This document shows positions 47,113-55,996 of a stretch of 64,000 bases of DNA, one piece after another. The stretch spans positions 29,198 to 93,197 of the forward strand of contig JAIBBX010000006.1 in assembly GCA_019694475.1 (NCBI GenBank). The letters run 5' to 3'. The notes under the pieces were generated by a model. That model had not been told where the DNA came from. It did no database searches and saw only the letters and a program-made list of their open reading frames with translations. Both the position numbers and the translations under genes were made by a program. Origin of the DNA: Parachlamydiales bacterium. Its GTDB lineage: Bacteria > Chlamydiota > Chlamydiia > Chlamydiales > SM23-39. Every line of letters starts with the position of its first letter. The first letter of the stretch is position 1.

Positions 47113-48915
47113 ATGGCCAAAAAGTATGATGAAAGCGCCGTCCAGTCTCTTGATGCGCTGACCCACATTCGTTTGCGCCCCGGGATGTATATCGGGAGGC
47201 TTGGCAACGGCTCACACCCTGATGACGGTATTTATGTGATGATCAAGGAAATCATCGACAATTCTGTCGATGAGTTCATCATGGGCAATGGCCACAAAAT
47301 TCTCATCGATCTAAATGAAAAAACATCCACCGTTCAAGTTCGCGATTTTGGCCGCGGTATTCCGCTTGGAAAAGTGATTGAGTGCGTCAGCCAAATAAAC
47401 ACAGGCGCGAAATACAATGACGATGTATTTCAGTTTTCTGTTGGCTTAAATGGCGTTGGAACGAAAGCAGTAAACGCTCTTTCTTCCCATTTTACTGTGA
47501 GAAGCACCAGGGAAGGACAGTTTGTCGAAGCCCGTTTTGTCAAGGGTGTTTTAAAGGACAAGAAAAAGGGAAAAAGTTCAGAAAAGGATGGAACCTTTGT
47601 AGAATTTATTCCCGATCCAGAGATTTTTAAAAAATACGCCTTCCAAAAGGAGATGATCCTCAAAAGGCTATGGCACTATGCCTATCTGAACATGGGCCTA
47701 GAGCTGATCTTTAATGGGGAAAAAATCCGTTCCGAACACGGCCTTCTCGACCTTTTGAATTCAGAAGTGCAAGAGGATAAGCTTTACGAGCCGCTTCACT
47801 ATAAAGGCAAAAGCATCGAATTTGCCTTCCTCCATTCATCAAGTTACGGAGAGACCTATTTTTCATTCGTCAACGGACAATATACGCAGGATGGGGGGAC
47901 GCACCTTTCGGCTTTCAAAGAAGGAATCTTGAAAGGGGTCAATGACTTTGCGAAGAAGAATTTTCAAGGGATCGACGTCCGAGAGGGGATTATTGGGGCG
48001 GTCTTAGTCAAGGTGAAAGAACCGATCTTCGAGTCGCAGACAAAGAATAAGCTCTCGAATAATGAGATCCGCGGGCCTATCTTGCAAGAAGTGAAAGACG
48101 CAGTCCAAAACCTTCTATATAAGAATGAAGAGACGGCAAAAAAGATCGTGGAGAGAATCCACTTCAATGAGAAATTGAGAAAGGAACTTGCTGCGGTTAA
48201 AAAGGATGCGAAGGAAAAGCAGAAAAAAATCTCATTCAAAATCCCAAAACTGAGAGATTCTAAATTCCACCTGAGCGACAAAGACGGTGAAAAGACGATG
48301 ATCTTTCTTACGGAAGGGGAGTCGGCCTCTGCATCGATTGTGATGAGCCGCGACCCTTTATTCCAGGCGGTCTTTTCGCTTCGCGGCAAACCGCTTAACG
48401 TCCATGGAATGAAGCTTGACCAGCTCTACAAAAATGAAGAGATGTACAATCTCATGTCAGCTCTCAATATTGAGGACGACCTATCCAACTTGCGCTATCA
48501 CAAGGTTATTCTTGCAACAGACGCCGATGTCGACGGGATGCACATCCGTAACCTGCTCATCACCTTTTTCCTGACTTATTTTGAAGGCCTCGTCATGAAC
48601 GGCCATCTCCATATTTTAGAAACGCCCCTTTTCAAAGTGAGAAACAAAGAAAAAACGATTTATTGCTATTCGGAAGAAGAGAAAGAAAAGGCGATGCAAG
48701 AGCTCAAGCGGGGGATAGAGGTCACTCGATTCAAAGGTCTTGGCGAGATTTCTGCTCATGAATTTAAGCAGTTCATCGATAAAAACATGCGGCTTGTCCC
48801 AGTTGTGGTCCAGAATTTGTCCGATGTAAAACCCACTCTCGAGTTCTACATGGGCAAAAACACTCCGCAAAGAAAGAGCTTTATCATGCAAAATTTGGTG
48901 AGCGAAAATGGATGA
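47113..48915 (+). CDS. parE: DNA topoisomerase IV subunit B-like (second GyrB homologue)
   Basis: 600 residues. GHKL ATPase features: EIIDNSVDEFIMGNG, DFGRGIPLGK and GLNGVGTKAVNAL. The Toprim part has FLTEGESASASIV (the usual EGDSA reads EGESA) and DADVDGMHIRNL, followed by the short C-terminal tail with FKGLGEISAHEFKQFI. It provides ATP-driven strand passage together with the next gene, with which it overlaps by 8 nt. Chlamydiae carry this pair in addition to gyrA/gyrB. Confidence 0.9.
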   Translation: MAKKYDESAVQSLDALTHIRLRPGMYIGRLGNGSHPDDGIYVMIKEIIDNSVDEFIMGNGHKILIDLNEKTSTVQVRDFGRGIPLGKVIECVSQINTGAKYNDDVFQFSVGLNGVGTKAVNALSSHFTVRSTREGQFVEARFVKGVLKDKKKGKSSEKDGTFVEFIPDPEIFKKYAFQKEMILKRLWHYAYLNMGLELIFNGEKIRSEHGLLDLLNSEVQEDKLYEPLHYKGKSIEFAFLHSSSYGETYFSFVNGQYTQDGGTHLSAFKEGILKGVNDFAKKNFQGIDVREGIIGAVLVKVKEPIFESQTKNKLSNNEIRGPILQEVKDAVQNLLYKNEETAKKIVERIHFNEKLRKELAAVKKDAKEKQKKISFKIPKLRDSKFHLSDKDGEKTMIFLTEGESASASIVMSRDPLFQAVFSLRGKPLNVHGMKLDQLYKNEEMYNLMSALNIEDDLSNLRYHKVILATDADVDGMHIRNLLITFFLTYFEGLVMNGHLHILETPLFKVRNKEKTIYCYSEEEKEKAMQELKRGIEVTRFKGLGEISAHEFKQFIDKNMRLVPVVVQNLSDVKPTLEFYMGKNTPQRKSFIMQNLVSENG

Positions 48916-50785
48916 TTTAAAGCACCAGATGCGCGATCACTTCATCCGCTACGCTTCCTATGTGATTTTGGATAGAGCGATCCCGAATGTTGTCGATGGT
49001 TTAAAGCCTGTTCAGCGGCGCATTTTAGAGATTCTTTTCCGGCAAAACGATGATAAATTGCATAAAGTGGCCAATATCGTAGGCCAAACAATGCAGCTGC
49101 ACCCGCACGGCGATGCGCCTATTTATGAAGCGCTCGTGACGATTGCGAATAAAGGTTATGTGCTCGACAAACAGGGTAATTTTGGCAGTATCTATACTGG
49201 CGATCCAGCAGCCGCGGCCCGTTATATTGAAACGCGCCTTTCAGCTCTAGCCAAAGAGACCCTTTTCAACCCCGATATTACCGAGAAAATCCCATCCTAT
49301 GATGGCCGCAATGACGAGCCGGTCACTTTGCCTGCAAAAATTCCGCTACTTCTCATGCAAGGGGCGGATGGAATTGCAGTCGGCATGGCGACCCGCATTT
49401 TGCCGCACAATTTCAACGAGCTTCTTGAGGCCGAGATTGCCTATCTAGAAGGGAAGAATTTTAAATTTTTCCCCGATTTCCCGACTGGCGGAATCATGGA
49501 CAAGAGCGAGTACGATAAGGGGCAGGGGAAAGTCAAACTTCGTGCAAAAATTGAGGTCAAAGACCCTAAAACGCTGGTCATTCGAGAAATCTGCTATGGT
49601 ACAACGACGGAGAGCTTGATCCGTTCCATCGATGAGGCGGCCAAGAAGGGAAAGATCAAGATCGAAGAGATCAACGACTACACCGCCGAAAATGTGGAAA
49701 TCGAGATAAAACTTCCCCGCGGCCAATATGCAGAAGAGATTTTGGACGCCCTCTATGGCTTTACCGAATGCGAAGTGTCTCTCAATTCCCAAATCATGGT
49801 GATTAAAGACGGTCTTCCTTGGGAGACCAATGTCCACGAGATTCTTGCCTACAATGCCGATAAACTTGTCGAGTTTTTAAAGCGGGAGCTCGAGATTGAG
49901 CGGGACCGGATTTTGGAAAAAATCTTTTATAAGACATTGGAAAGGATTTTCATTGAGAACAGGCTCTATAAGAAAATCGAGACTGTAAAGACATTGGAAA
50001 AGATCCATGAGACTTTGTCTGATTCCTTAAAACCATACCGAAAAAAACTACTCAGAGAGCCGACTCATGAGGATCGGGAAAAGCTGCTCCAAATCCCAAT
50101 CCGCAGAATTTCGCAATTCGATATCGACCGGAATAAGGAAGAGATCGCGATTTTAGAAGAGACATTGGACGGCGTGCTCAAAAACTTAAAGAATGTGAAG
50201 AAATTCGCGATTCGCTATTTGCAAACCCTACTAGAGAAGTACGGTTCTCTTTTTCCCAGAAAGACCCGCGTGAAGGCAATCGAAGAGATCGACCGGCGAG
50301 CGATCGAAACCAAAGAGATTAAGGTTGGTTTTGATCCTGAGACTGGATTCGTGGGCACGAAGGTGACGGGGGGCGAACGGTTTACCTGCACCAATTTCGA
50401 CAAGCTGCTGATTTTGCATAAAGATGGAACCTACAAAGTAGTGAATATTCCTGAGAAGCAATACTTTGAAGGAGCGAATTGGGTTGGGATCGCCGACAAA
50501 AAGACGGTGATTAATGTCGTATACAAGATGAAAGACAAAGGACATGTCTGGGCAAAACGGTTTATTGTCGAAAAATTCATTCTCGATAAAGTCTATCGTT
50601 ACTTTGATGAAAAAGGGGAATTGCAGTGTCTTTCAACCAATCCTAAAATGGAAGTTGAACTACAATTCACGCCGAGCCAAAAGCAGAAAAAACAGATTTG
50701 CCTGATCGCAGATGTTCCCATATCTGGGGCTCAAACTAGGGGAGTCAGACTCTCTCCTCACAAAGTGAAAAAAGTGGTCTACTAG
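48908..50785 (+). CDS. parC: DNA topoisomerase IV subunit A-like (second GyrA homologue)
   Basis: 625 residues. The breakage-reunion domain is complete: RAIPNVVDGLKPVQRRIL, LHPHGDAPIYEALV (65-78) and catalytic Tyr106 in AARYIETRL. The GyrA-type beta-pinwheel is short or absent; the last 130 residues are beta-rich and divergent. Residue 70 is Ala at the place of E. coli ParC Ser80, while Glu84 is kept (E74). The TAG stop (50783-50785) lies in the left end of a MITE-like element. Works with the preceding gene in chromosome decatenation. Confidence 0.9.
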   Translation: MDDLKHQMRDHFIRYASYVILDRAIPNVVDGLKPVQRRILEILFRQNDDKLHKVANIVGQTMQLHPHGDAPIYEALVTIANKGYVLDKQGNFGSIYTGDPAAAARYIETRLSALAKETLFNPDITEKIPSYDGRNDEPVTLPAKIPLLLMQGADGIAVGMATRILPHNFNELLEAEIAYLEGKNFKFFPDFPTGGIMDKSEYDKGQGKVKLRAKIEVKDPKTLVIREICYGTTTESLIRSIDEAAKKGKIKIEEINDYTAENVEIEIKLPRGQYAEEILDALYGFTECEVSLNSQIMVIKDGLPWETNVHEILAYNADKLVEFLKRELEIERDRILEKIFYKTLERIFIENRLYKKIETVKTLEKIHETLSDSLKPYRKKLLREPTHEDREKLLQIPIRRISQFDIDRNKEEIAILEETLDGVLKNLKNVKKFAIRYLQTLLEKYGSLFPRKTRVKAIEEIDRRAIETKEIKVGFDPETGFVGTKVTGGERFTCTNFDKLLILHKDGTYKVVNIPEKQYFEGANWVGIADKKTVINVVYKMKDKGHVWAKRFIVEKFILDKVYRYFDEKGELQCLSTNPKMEVELQFTPSQKQKKQICLIADVPISGAQTRGVRLSPHKVKKVVY

Positions 50786-50960
50786 TAGTCCTTAACAAAA
50801 ATTCTTGAGAAAATTTCTAGCGTGAAAGCTGGCTGAAATCGACGACCGACAGGCTTCGCAAGTTGATCCGTATTAATACAATACGGATCAACTTGCGATC
50901 ATCGATTTGAGCCGCTTTGACGCCGAAATTACTCCAAGAATTTTTGTTAAGGACTACTAG
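50782..50960. mobile_element. MITE-like palindromic element, copy 1
   Basis: 179 bp bounded by CTAG. Perfect 26-bp terminal inverted repeats (50782-50807 and 50935-50960, outer sequence CTAGTAGTCCTTAACAAAAA) and a perfect central 18-bp stem (50857-50874, 50880-50897, loop AATAC). The intervening arms also pair imperfectly, so the whole element folds into one long hairpin. No coding capacity. A second copy of the same length lies inverted at 53892-54070. Its left end gives the parC stop codon and its right end that of the 50957-51343 gene. Confidence 0.85.
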
Positions 50961-51343
50961 CAACCTGATCCGCACATAAGTACTGAAGGGATCAGATGAT
51001 CGGTCTTCAGCGTGTAGCTCTTATTAGGCACAATATCAACCCAATTTGTCAGAAGATCGGGCTCTCCTCCCTCCCTGGACCAGATGAGAACACGAAAATA
51101 TTCGGCTGTTTTAGGAATTGCCAATCGGATCTTTCCATTTGAGCTAACAAATTGAAGAGAACCGGGATTTTGTTTTTTTCCTTGAAGTGATGCTGAATTG
51201 GATTCATCCACTTCTTTGCCAGAAGAGGCCCATTGGACAGCCATTTTTGATTGGTTTTTTGCCGGGTGAGCCGTCTGATTGACTAGAATAAGCTCATCAG
51301 CATAACCCATCAATGCGAATAGAAGAAAATAGATCATTTTCAT
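50957..51343 (-). CDS. Small exported protein of unknown function
   Basis: 128 residues. Signal peptide (about 1-15, ending MGYAD), then a polar, Ser/Gln-rich segment and beta strands (SLQFVSSNGKIRLAIP, FRVLIWSREGGEP, NKSYTLKTDHL), ending VLMCGSGC. No recognised domain. An AGAGG site lies upstream of the first ATG. The TAG stop comes from the end of MITE copy 1, so the original C-terminus may have been longer. Confidence 0.55.
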   Translation of the reverse strand: MKMIYFLLFALMGYADELILVNQTAHPAKNQSKMAVQWASSGKEVDESNSASLQGKKQNPGSLQFVSSNGKIRLAIPKTAEYFRVLIWSREGGEPDLLTNWVDIVPNKSYTLKTDHLIPSVLMCGSGC

Positions 51344-51352
51344 TGGAGCCTC

Positions 51353-52534
51353 TTATTTAATGGTTTTTCCTTCTTGAGGTGTACAAGGAGCGTCTGGATT
51401 CGTTTGAGGAGCTTGGAGTGGAAAATATCCTTCTGAACATAAAGTGGTTTTCTTAAAGAGACTCTTTGGAATGTGCACAGTCACGTTTTTAATCACATTC
51501 ACTGCCTCTGCCACTTCAAAATCGCCTACCATGCTCAAGAACTGATAGCTCTCTTCTGGAGTCAATCCATGCACACGCACCAAGAAGTCAATCGCGTTCT
51601 TTGATGCAAGTTTCATGGCTTCGAAAAGGTCGGTGTTCAAGCCGACAATCATCCAATGGGTAGAGTTTTCGATGATTGGCCAGCTAAAAGCATTCGCCCC
51701 TTTTCGTTTGGTTTTGTCAAAGACCCCTTCTGCTTTCAAATCCTTTCTCACAATGAATTGCAGGGTGATCGACTCATATGCAGTTTCAAGGGCGGTTACA
51801 TCGATTTCTCCGTTGCTTTGCATTGCATGGGAGTCCCCAGTCCATACAAGCGCCCCTTTTTGAAAGACAGGGACGAAGAGGATAGAGCCTGCTTGCAGTT
51901 CAGGTTGATCCAAATTGCCAGCAAAAGGGCCTGGAGGAACTGAGTTGAATTCTCCTTTCACCGGCTGACCCATTTTCTCTTCCATGTTGACGGGCCATTC
52001 TTTAGGCCAATCGAGAGGGGGTGCTACTGCAATGATGCCCGGAAAAGGTTTTAAATGAAGGCATATCCCATTGGAAAACTCGGTTGTGTTATTTTTTTTA
52101 TCGAACTTAAAATACATGATTTGAGGTTTTGTAAATTCGGACAATATTCCTGCTGTAGGGCTCAAAAAATTATAACCCCAATCGGTGAGCTTGATGTCCA
52201 GGACTCGGATTTCTAATATATCGCCAGGCTCGGCTCCTTCGATGTAAACAGGGCCAGTTAAAGAGTGCATTCCCCGTCGATTTTGAATGTCATTTTCCGT
52301 ATAGAATTTGGCTACATCGGCAGGTGTCGTTTTGTTGAACTGCATGATTTGCAGGCAGCTGTTCCAAGTTTCAATGGAGACGATATCTCCTGAACGGACT
52401 TTTACCGCAGGAGATGCTTTGAGATCAAAAAGACCAAGCGTCACAGTTTTAGATGTGGCAGGAACTTGATAAGATTCCCCCATAAGCAACTTTCCGCTCA
52501 GCATGAATACAACGAATAAGATTTGCCGCAACAT
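51353..52534 (-). CDS. Exported acetamidase/formamidase-family protein
   Basis: 393 residues from the ATG at 52534, which has AGGA 8 nt upstream; the frame runs further but would overlap oprB. Signal peptide (about 1-19). Family features: the KVRSGDIVSIETWNSC opening, HSLTGPVYIEGAEPGDILEI, FPGIIAVAPP, GNLDQPELQAGSILFVPVF and GALVWTGDSHAMQSNGEI, then the AYESITLQFIV segment. The family hydrolyses short amides to ammonia and an acid. Export to the periplasm is unusual for formamidases, which are mostly cytoplasmic. It sits 50 nt downstream of an OprB porin, suggesting a joint uptake and breakdown function (inference). Confidence 0.85.
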   Translation of the reverse strand: MLRQILFVVFMLSGKLLMGESYQVPATSKTVTLGLFDLKASPAVKVRSGDIVSIETWNSCLQIMQFNKTTPADVAKFYTENDIQNRRGMHSLTGPVYIEGAEPGDILEIRVLDIKLTDWGYNFLSPTAGILSEFTKPQIMYFKFDKKNNTTEFSNGICLHLKPFPGIIAVAPPLDWPKEWPVNMEEKMGQPVKGEFNSVPPGPFAGNLDQPELQAGSILFVPVFQKGALVWTGDSHAMQSNGEIDVTALETAYESITLQFIVRKDLKAEGVFDKTKRKGANAFSWPIIENSTHWMIVGLNTDLFEAMKLASKNAIDFLVRVHGLTPEESYQFLSMVGDFEVAEAVNVIKNVTVHIPKSLFKKTTLCSEGYFPLQAPQTNPDAPCTPQEGKTIK

Positions 52535-52584
52535 TAAAGCATCCTTTTTTTCCTGAACGTATATGAATAAAAATTTTCTGTCTC

Positions 52585-53829
52585 TTAGAATAATACGGTC
52601 AGTCTTGCAGTTATTGCACAGACATTGGATTGATTCGGGTTTGCTCCAGGTTTGGGAATGTAGCTCAACACGGGTTCGAAGTAGATCGAATTGTTGATAC
52701 ACATTTGGTAATATCCTTGAAACATCCATTCTGAATATCTCGGGAAAATATGGCGATTTAAGCGGGACCATGCGATCCCGATTCCGAATGAGTCATTCGG
52801 ACGTTTTGGGATTAGGGCAAAGCCGCTCAATCCGGCGCCAGCAAAAAGATTCATAGGAAGAGTTCTCGAATTATTCCAACCAAATTGAACAAACCCAGAG
52901 ATATTTTTTCTCTCGGATTTTTTGATCCATAAAGCTTGAGAGCCGAAAAAATAGAGGCCTCCGGTGCCTTCTTGAACTTGGCCCTTATTTTTAAGCCTGC
53001 CGCTTTGATACCATCCGCCGATTGCCGCAATTCCCGGTTTAGACGAAGCCCAGCCATATCCAGCTTCCGCAATCGAAAAATAGTACCCATTGAAATGAGG
53101 CCCTTTTAAGCCGGTCTGCACGCCTCTTGCTAGGTTCCCGTCAAAGAAGCCTAAATTCACATAAGCTTCTTTGATTGGAGCAATGGTCGCTACGATACCG
53201 TAGACAGAGTTGTAATAACCGCCGATAGCGCCGAGCATGGTGGTATTCACGAAGATGGGGGTATAAATCAGCCCGCTTACAGAAGGGATCGAAATGGCTG
53301 GATTCACAGTGGGTACTGGCTTTGAAACGTTGTTGAAATGGTAAATAGGGGCGGTTTTCCCGATCCGTATGGATAGTTTGTCGTCAAAGAACTTTTGCAA
53401 AAGCCAAATTTGGTATAGTTCTGATCGATTGAGCGGGGGGGCTCCGGTGATGCTGTTGAATCCTTGCGCGACTCCAGCATCGACATTTGTAAGTTGGCCA
53501 TTGAATTGCAAAAATTCAGTGCCAAATAATCCACCTTTCCATCCCAGGGCTTTTTCCAAATTGATGGACAGATCTAGAATCAAAACACTGTTGCCCGTGA
53601 AGCGTTTTCCATCCGTTCCGGATAGGATTGGGTTTCCATCACCCATCCAGAGTCCTCCCAATCGAATGCCAGAGCTTTCTGGAATCTTTAGCCTTTTACC
53701 CAGCTCTCCAGTACCTATTAAGATATTGACTGCACCAGGGTTTCCGCTGATTCCGTAACTTGATTCTTCTGCATAAGATATGGATGCAACAGTAAAAAGG
53801 CATAACCAGATTTTTGATCGAAAGGCCAT
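52585..53829 (-). CDS. OprB-family outer membrane porin
   Basis: 414 residues. Signal peptide (about 1-20, ending SYAEE). The mature part has many amphipathic strands and OprB features: SGIRLGGLWMGDGN, LFGTEFLQFNGQ, KLSIRIGKTAP, EAGYGWASSKPGIAAIGGWYQSG and the C-terminal ITARLTVLF ending in Phe. OprB porins pass sugars or other small solutes across the outer membrane. Same strand and 50 nt upstream of the amidase gene; probably one transcript. A TATAAA is 5 nt before the ATG and the ribosome binding site is weak. Confidence 0.85.
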   Translation of the reverse strand: MAFRSKIWLCLFTVASISYAEESSYGISGNPGAVNILIGTGELGKRLKIPESSGIRLGGLWMGDGNPILSGTDGKRFTGNSVLILDLSINLEKALGWKGGLFGTEFLQFNGQLTNVDAGVAQGFNSITGAPPLNRSELYQIWLLQKFFDDKLSIRIGKTAPIYHFNNVSKPVPTVNPAISIPSVSGLIYTPIFVNTTMLGAIGGYYNSVYGIVATIAPIKEAYVNLGFFDGNLARGVQTGLKGPHFNGYYFSIAEAGYGWASSKPGIAAIGGWYQSGRLKNKGQVQEGTGGLYFFGSQALWIKKSERKNISGFVQFGWNNSRTLPMNLFAGAGLSGFALIPKRPNDSFGIGIAWSRLNRHIFPRYSEWMFQGYYQMCINNSIYFEPVLSYIPKPGANPNQSNVCAITARLTVLF

Positions 53830-53891
53830 ATCTCTTTATATTGTGAAGGAAGGGGAAAAAAGGCAACTGAATCTGTCTATAGGCTGAACTA

Positions 53892-54070
53892 CTAGTAGAC
53901 CGTTTCAAAAATCCTTGCAATAATTTCGGCGTCAATTCGGCTCAAATCGACGATCGCAAATTGATTCGTATTGTATGAATACGGATCAACTTGCGAAGCC
54001 TGTCGGTCGTCGATTTCAGCCAGCTTTCACGCTAGAAATTTTCTCAAGAATTTTTGTTAAGGACTACTAG
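53892..54070. mobile_element. MITE-like palindromic element, copy 2
   Basis: 179 bp, CTAG at both ends. It is the reverse complement of copy 1 at 50782-50960 with scattered differences. The right arm (54045-54070) matches the copy 1 terminus exactly; the left arm is more diverged (CTAGTAGACCGTTTCAAAAA). The central ATACGGATCAACTTGCG stem is kept. No coding capacity. It encodes the last eight residues and the stop codon of the permease gene. Confidence 0.85.
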
Positions 54071-55348
54071 TTTATCTACTCTTCGCTGGCGGATCTTAAA
54101 TTGAATGATACCGATCGCCATCCACCCAATGAGCGGGAGCGTGTAGTAGATATTCGGAAGTTTTGTCCAGCTGTAGTAGCCTAAGATTGCGCAGGAGAGA
54201 AACCCAACTCCAATGAACAATGCATTCAAAATCTTTTGTTGCTTCAAATAAGTGTTGAAAGCAGACAAAAGAGTTAAGAAAAAGGCTAGCAAAATCCCCA
54301 AGTTAGACAGTGAGAATAGGATCTCAAGGTCTGTGATGAAGGTAAGGAGCAGGAAAATAAACACCCCGTGAACGAAGACAACCATAGTAGGCCGCTCATT
54401 CCGATTGAGTTTGGAAAGCGGACGATCTCCAAAAATCATTCCCCGCTTTGCAAGAACATAAATGTTCGAAATATTGCCCAAAGACATTCCCAAGATAGAG
54501 TTTGCCCAGCAAAAGAGGATTGCGCCTAAAATTCCAGCCTGCAATGCCGCTTCCCAAATCGGGCTTAAGCCTAAAAATTTTGGAAATCCAACAGCGCCGA
54601 AGGCCGCTAAGTTCTCTGCTCCCATGATGTGGAGGAGGCCGAAATGGAAGAGAAGGTAGAGGGCCGTGGTTGCAAAAAATCCAATCAAGATCACGGATGG
54701 AACCTTTTGAGGTCCTCCTTTCAAATACCCGCCGATGCTGCAGCATGCTTCAAATCCCCAGAATCCAAAGATCACTGTCGGGATCATGAGGCTAAGGCTG
54801 CTCAGACGGCTCATTTCAAAATGAAGGTTTGGGTTAAAGTAAAAAACTGTCAATCCGATCACGATGAATAATGGAGAAATTTTGATCAGAGTCGCAATAC
54901 TTTGAATTTTACTGATCTTAGATAACGGAAGCAGTTGGATCAGGCTATAAAAGATCACGGCTCCCAAGTTGAAAAGAATCGGATACTCTCCAATGAGATT
55001 GATGCCCGCATTCTGAGCGAGGCCGTTTCGAAGGACTGTTGCAAGGCTTGCTGCCGAGGCGATGAATCCAATCAAATAACCCCAGTGGGCCGTAAAGCCT
55101 GCTGTTGGGTTGATGCCGGAAGAGCAGTAATGGTAAAATCCACCTTCCCCAGGGAAGAGTCCAGCTGTCTTCGCGATCCCCCAAATCACAGGGAAGAGGA
55201 GAAGGCCGATCAAGGGCCATCCGAAGAAGCTCACGGTGCCTGCTGTTTGAGCGAGCGGCCCTACAGCATAATAAATGCCTGCGCCCACCATGATGTTTAC
55301 ACTCATGAGGACAGCAGCAAAAAACGATATTTTTCCAGAATCTTTCAT
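54044..55348 (-). CDS. APC-family amino acid permease/antiporter
   Basis: 434 residues from the ATG at 55348; a TTG at 55369 is in frame. About 12 hydrophobic helices. The first carries NIMVGAGIYYAVGPLAQTAG, the unwound GAG-I segment that binds substrate in the APC superfamily. Other family segments are GEGGFYHYCSSG and VIFGFWGFEACCSIGG. It moves amino acids or amines across the inner membrane; specificity unknown. The last residues (LVVLNKNS) and the TGA come from MITE copy 2, so the native tail has been replaced. Confidence 0.88.
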   Translation of the reverse strand: MKDSGKISFFAAVLMSVNIMVGAGIYYAVGPLAQTAGTVSFFGWPLIGLLLFPVIWGIAKTAGLFPGEGGFYHYCSSGINPTAGFTAHWGYLIGFIASAASLATVLRNGLAQNAGINLIGEYPILFNLGAVIFYSLIQLLPLSKISKIQSIATLIKISPLFIVIGLTVFYFNPNLHFEMSRLSSLSLMIPTVIFGFWGFEACCSIGGYLKGGPQKVPSVILIGFFATTALYLLFHFGLLHIMGAENLAAFGAVGFPKFLGLSPIWEAALQAGILGAILFCWANSILGMSLGNISNIYVLAKRGMIFGDRPLSKLNRNERPTMVVFVHGVFIFLLLTFITDLEILFSLSNLGILLAFFLTLLSAFNTYLKQQKILNALFIGVGFLSCAILGYYSWTKLPNIYYTLPLIGWMAIGIIQFKIRQRRVDKLVVLNKNS

Positions 55349-55404
55349 AACGGCCACAGATAATATCAAAACGGGAGTTTTTTTCTAAAACTAAAAAATC
55401 TTAT

Positions 55405-55527
55405 TTACTTCAGTTGATCAGCCATCAAAAGACGAAAATTTTCTAGGAATTCTAGAATTTGATCGGGTGTAAAGGACTTACATAAATCTAAATATTCTTT
55501 AGTAAAGTACTGAACTGGACGAATCAT
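55405..55527 (-). CDS. 40-residue partner protein of the nucleotidyltransferase
   Basis: A 40-residue protein (starts MIRPVQYFTKEYLDLCKSF, then TPDQILEFLENFRLLMADQLK). Its ATG overlaps the TGA of the preceding gene (ATGA at 55527-55524), a sign of coupled translation. The sequence is helical. Similar small proteins with a VQYF-(S/T)KEYL start and a LEFLE-x-FR core are, as I recall, common next to nucleotidyltransferase genes in other bacteria. A role as partner in a two-gene module is inferred. Confidence 0.7.
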   Translation of the reverse strand: MIRPVQYFTKEYLDLCKSFTPDQILEFLENFRLLMADQLK

Positions 55528-55982
55528 AAATTTTCCAATGCTAGAACGTCCTGTAAATCCTGAGGTCGACCGCTTTTTCTTTTCATCCGAATCAAGCTTT
55601 CCTTGGATAAGATCTTAATCTCCCCCGATTTAGTTTGAACCGATTTTATTTCTGATGGAGACAGATCGTAAGTAATAATAATGTCAACTTGTTCTGTAGG
55701 ATTGTCGGGATTGTAGAAATTCCATGCAATTAAGTTTCTGTTTCCCACGTAATCTTCTTTGTTATTAAACACGTTGTCGGAGTTCAGCGGAAGGCGGGAA
55801 ACTAAACCTAATTTTCGTAGAACATTCTCAGCTTTATGCAAATTGTCTAATGTCCAATGAATCACTAGATCGATATCGACAGTTCCACGAAGAGCTCCAT
55901 GCAGAGCTACAGCATAGCCACCTACGATTGCGTAGAGGATTTTTGCGTTTTGAAAAGCTTCACAGACTCGATGAATTAGCAT
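55524..55982 (-). CDS. Nucleotidyltransferase-fold protein (AbiEii/MNT-like)
   Basis: 152 residues. The nucleotidyltransferase signature is GGYAVALHGALRGTVDIDLV: G21-G22, Arg32, and the metal-binding pair D36/D38. A region with QVDIIITYDL supplies the likely third acidic residue. The fold is that of AbiEii or MNT-type enzymes, often the active half of toxin-antitoxin pairs. It is paired by ATGA overlap with a 40-residue protein and lies 15 bp from a 9-bp palindrome that could be its operator. Toxin function is not proven. Confidence 0.75.
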   Translation of the reverse strand: MLIHRVCEAFQNAKILYAIVGGYAVALHGALRGTVDIDLVIHWTLDNLHKAENVLRKLGLVSRLPLNSDNVFNNKEDYVGNRNLIAWNFYNPDNPTEQVDIIITYDLSPSEIKSVQTKSGEIKILSKESLIRMKRKSGRPQDLQDVLALENL

Positions 55983-55996
55983 ATATCTATGTTAAT

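Noticed and set aside
54935..55363. Forward-strand open frame of 142 codons opposite the permease
   Set aside because: Antisense of membrane-helix codons; no supporting signals.
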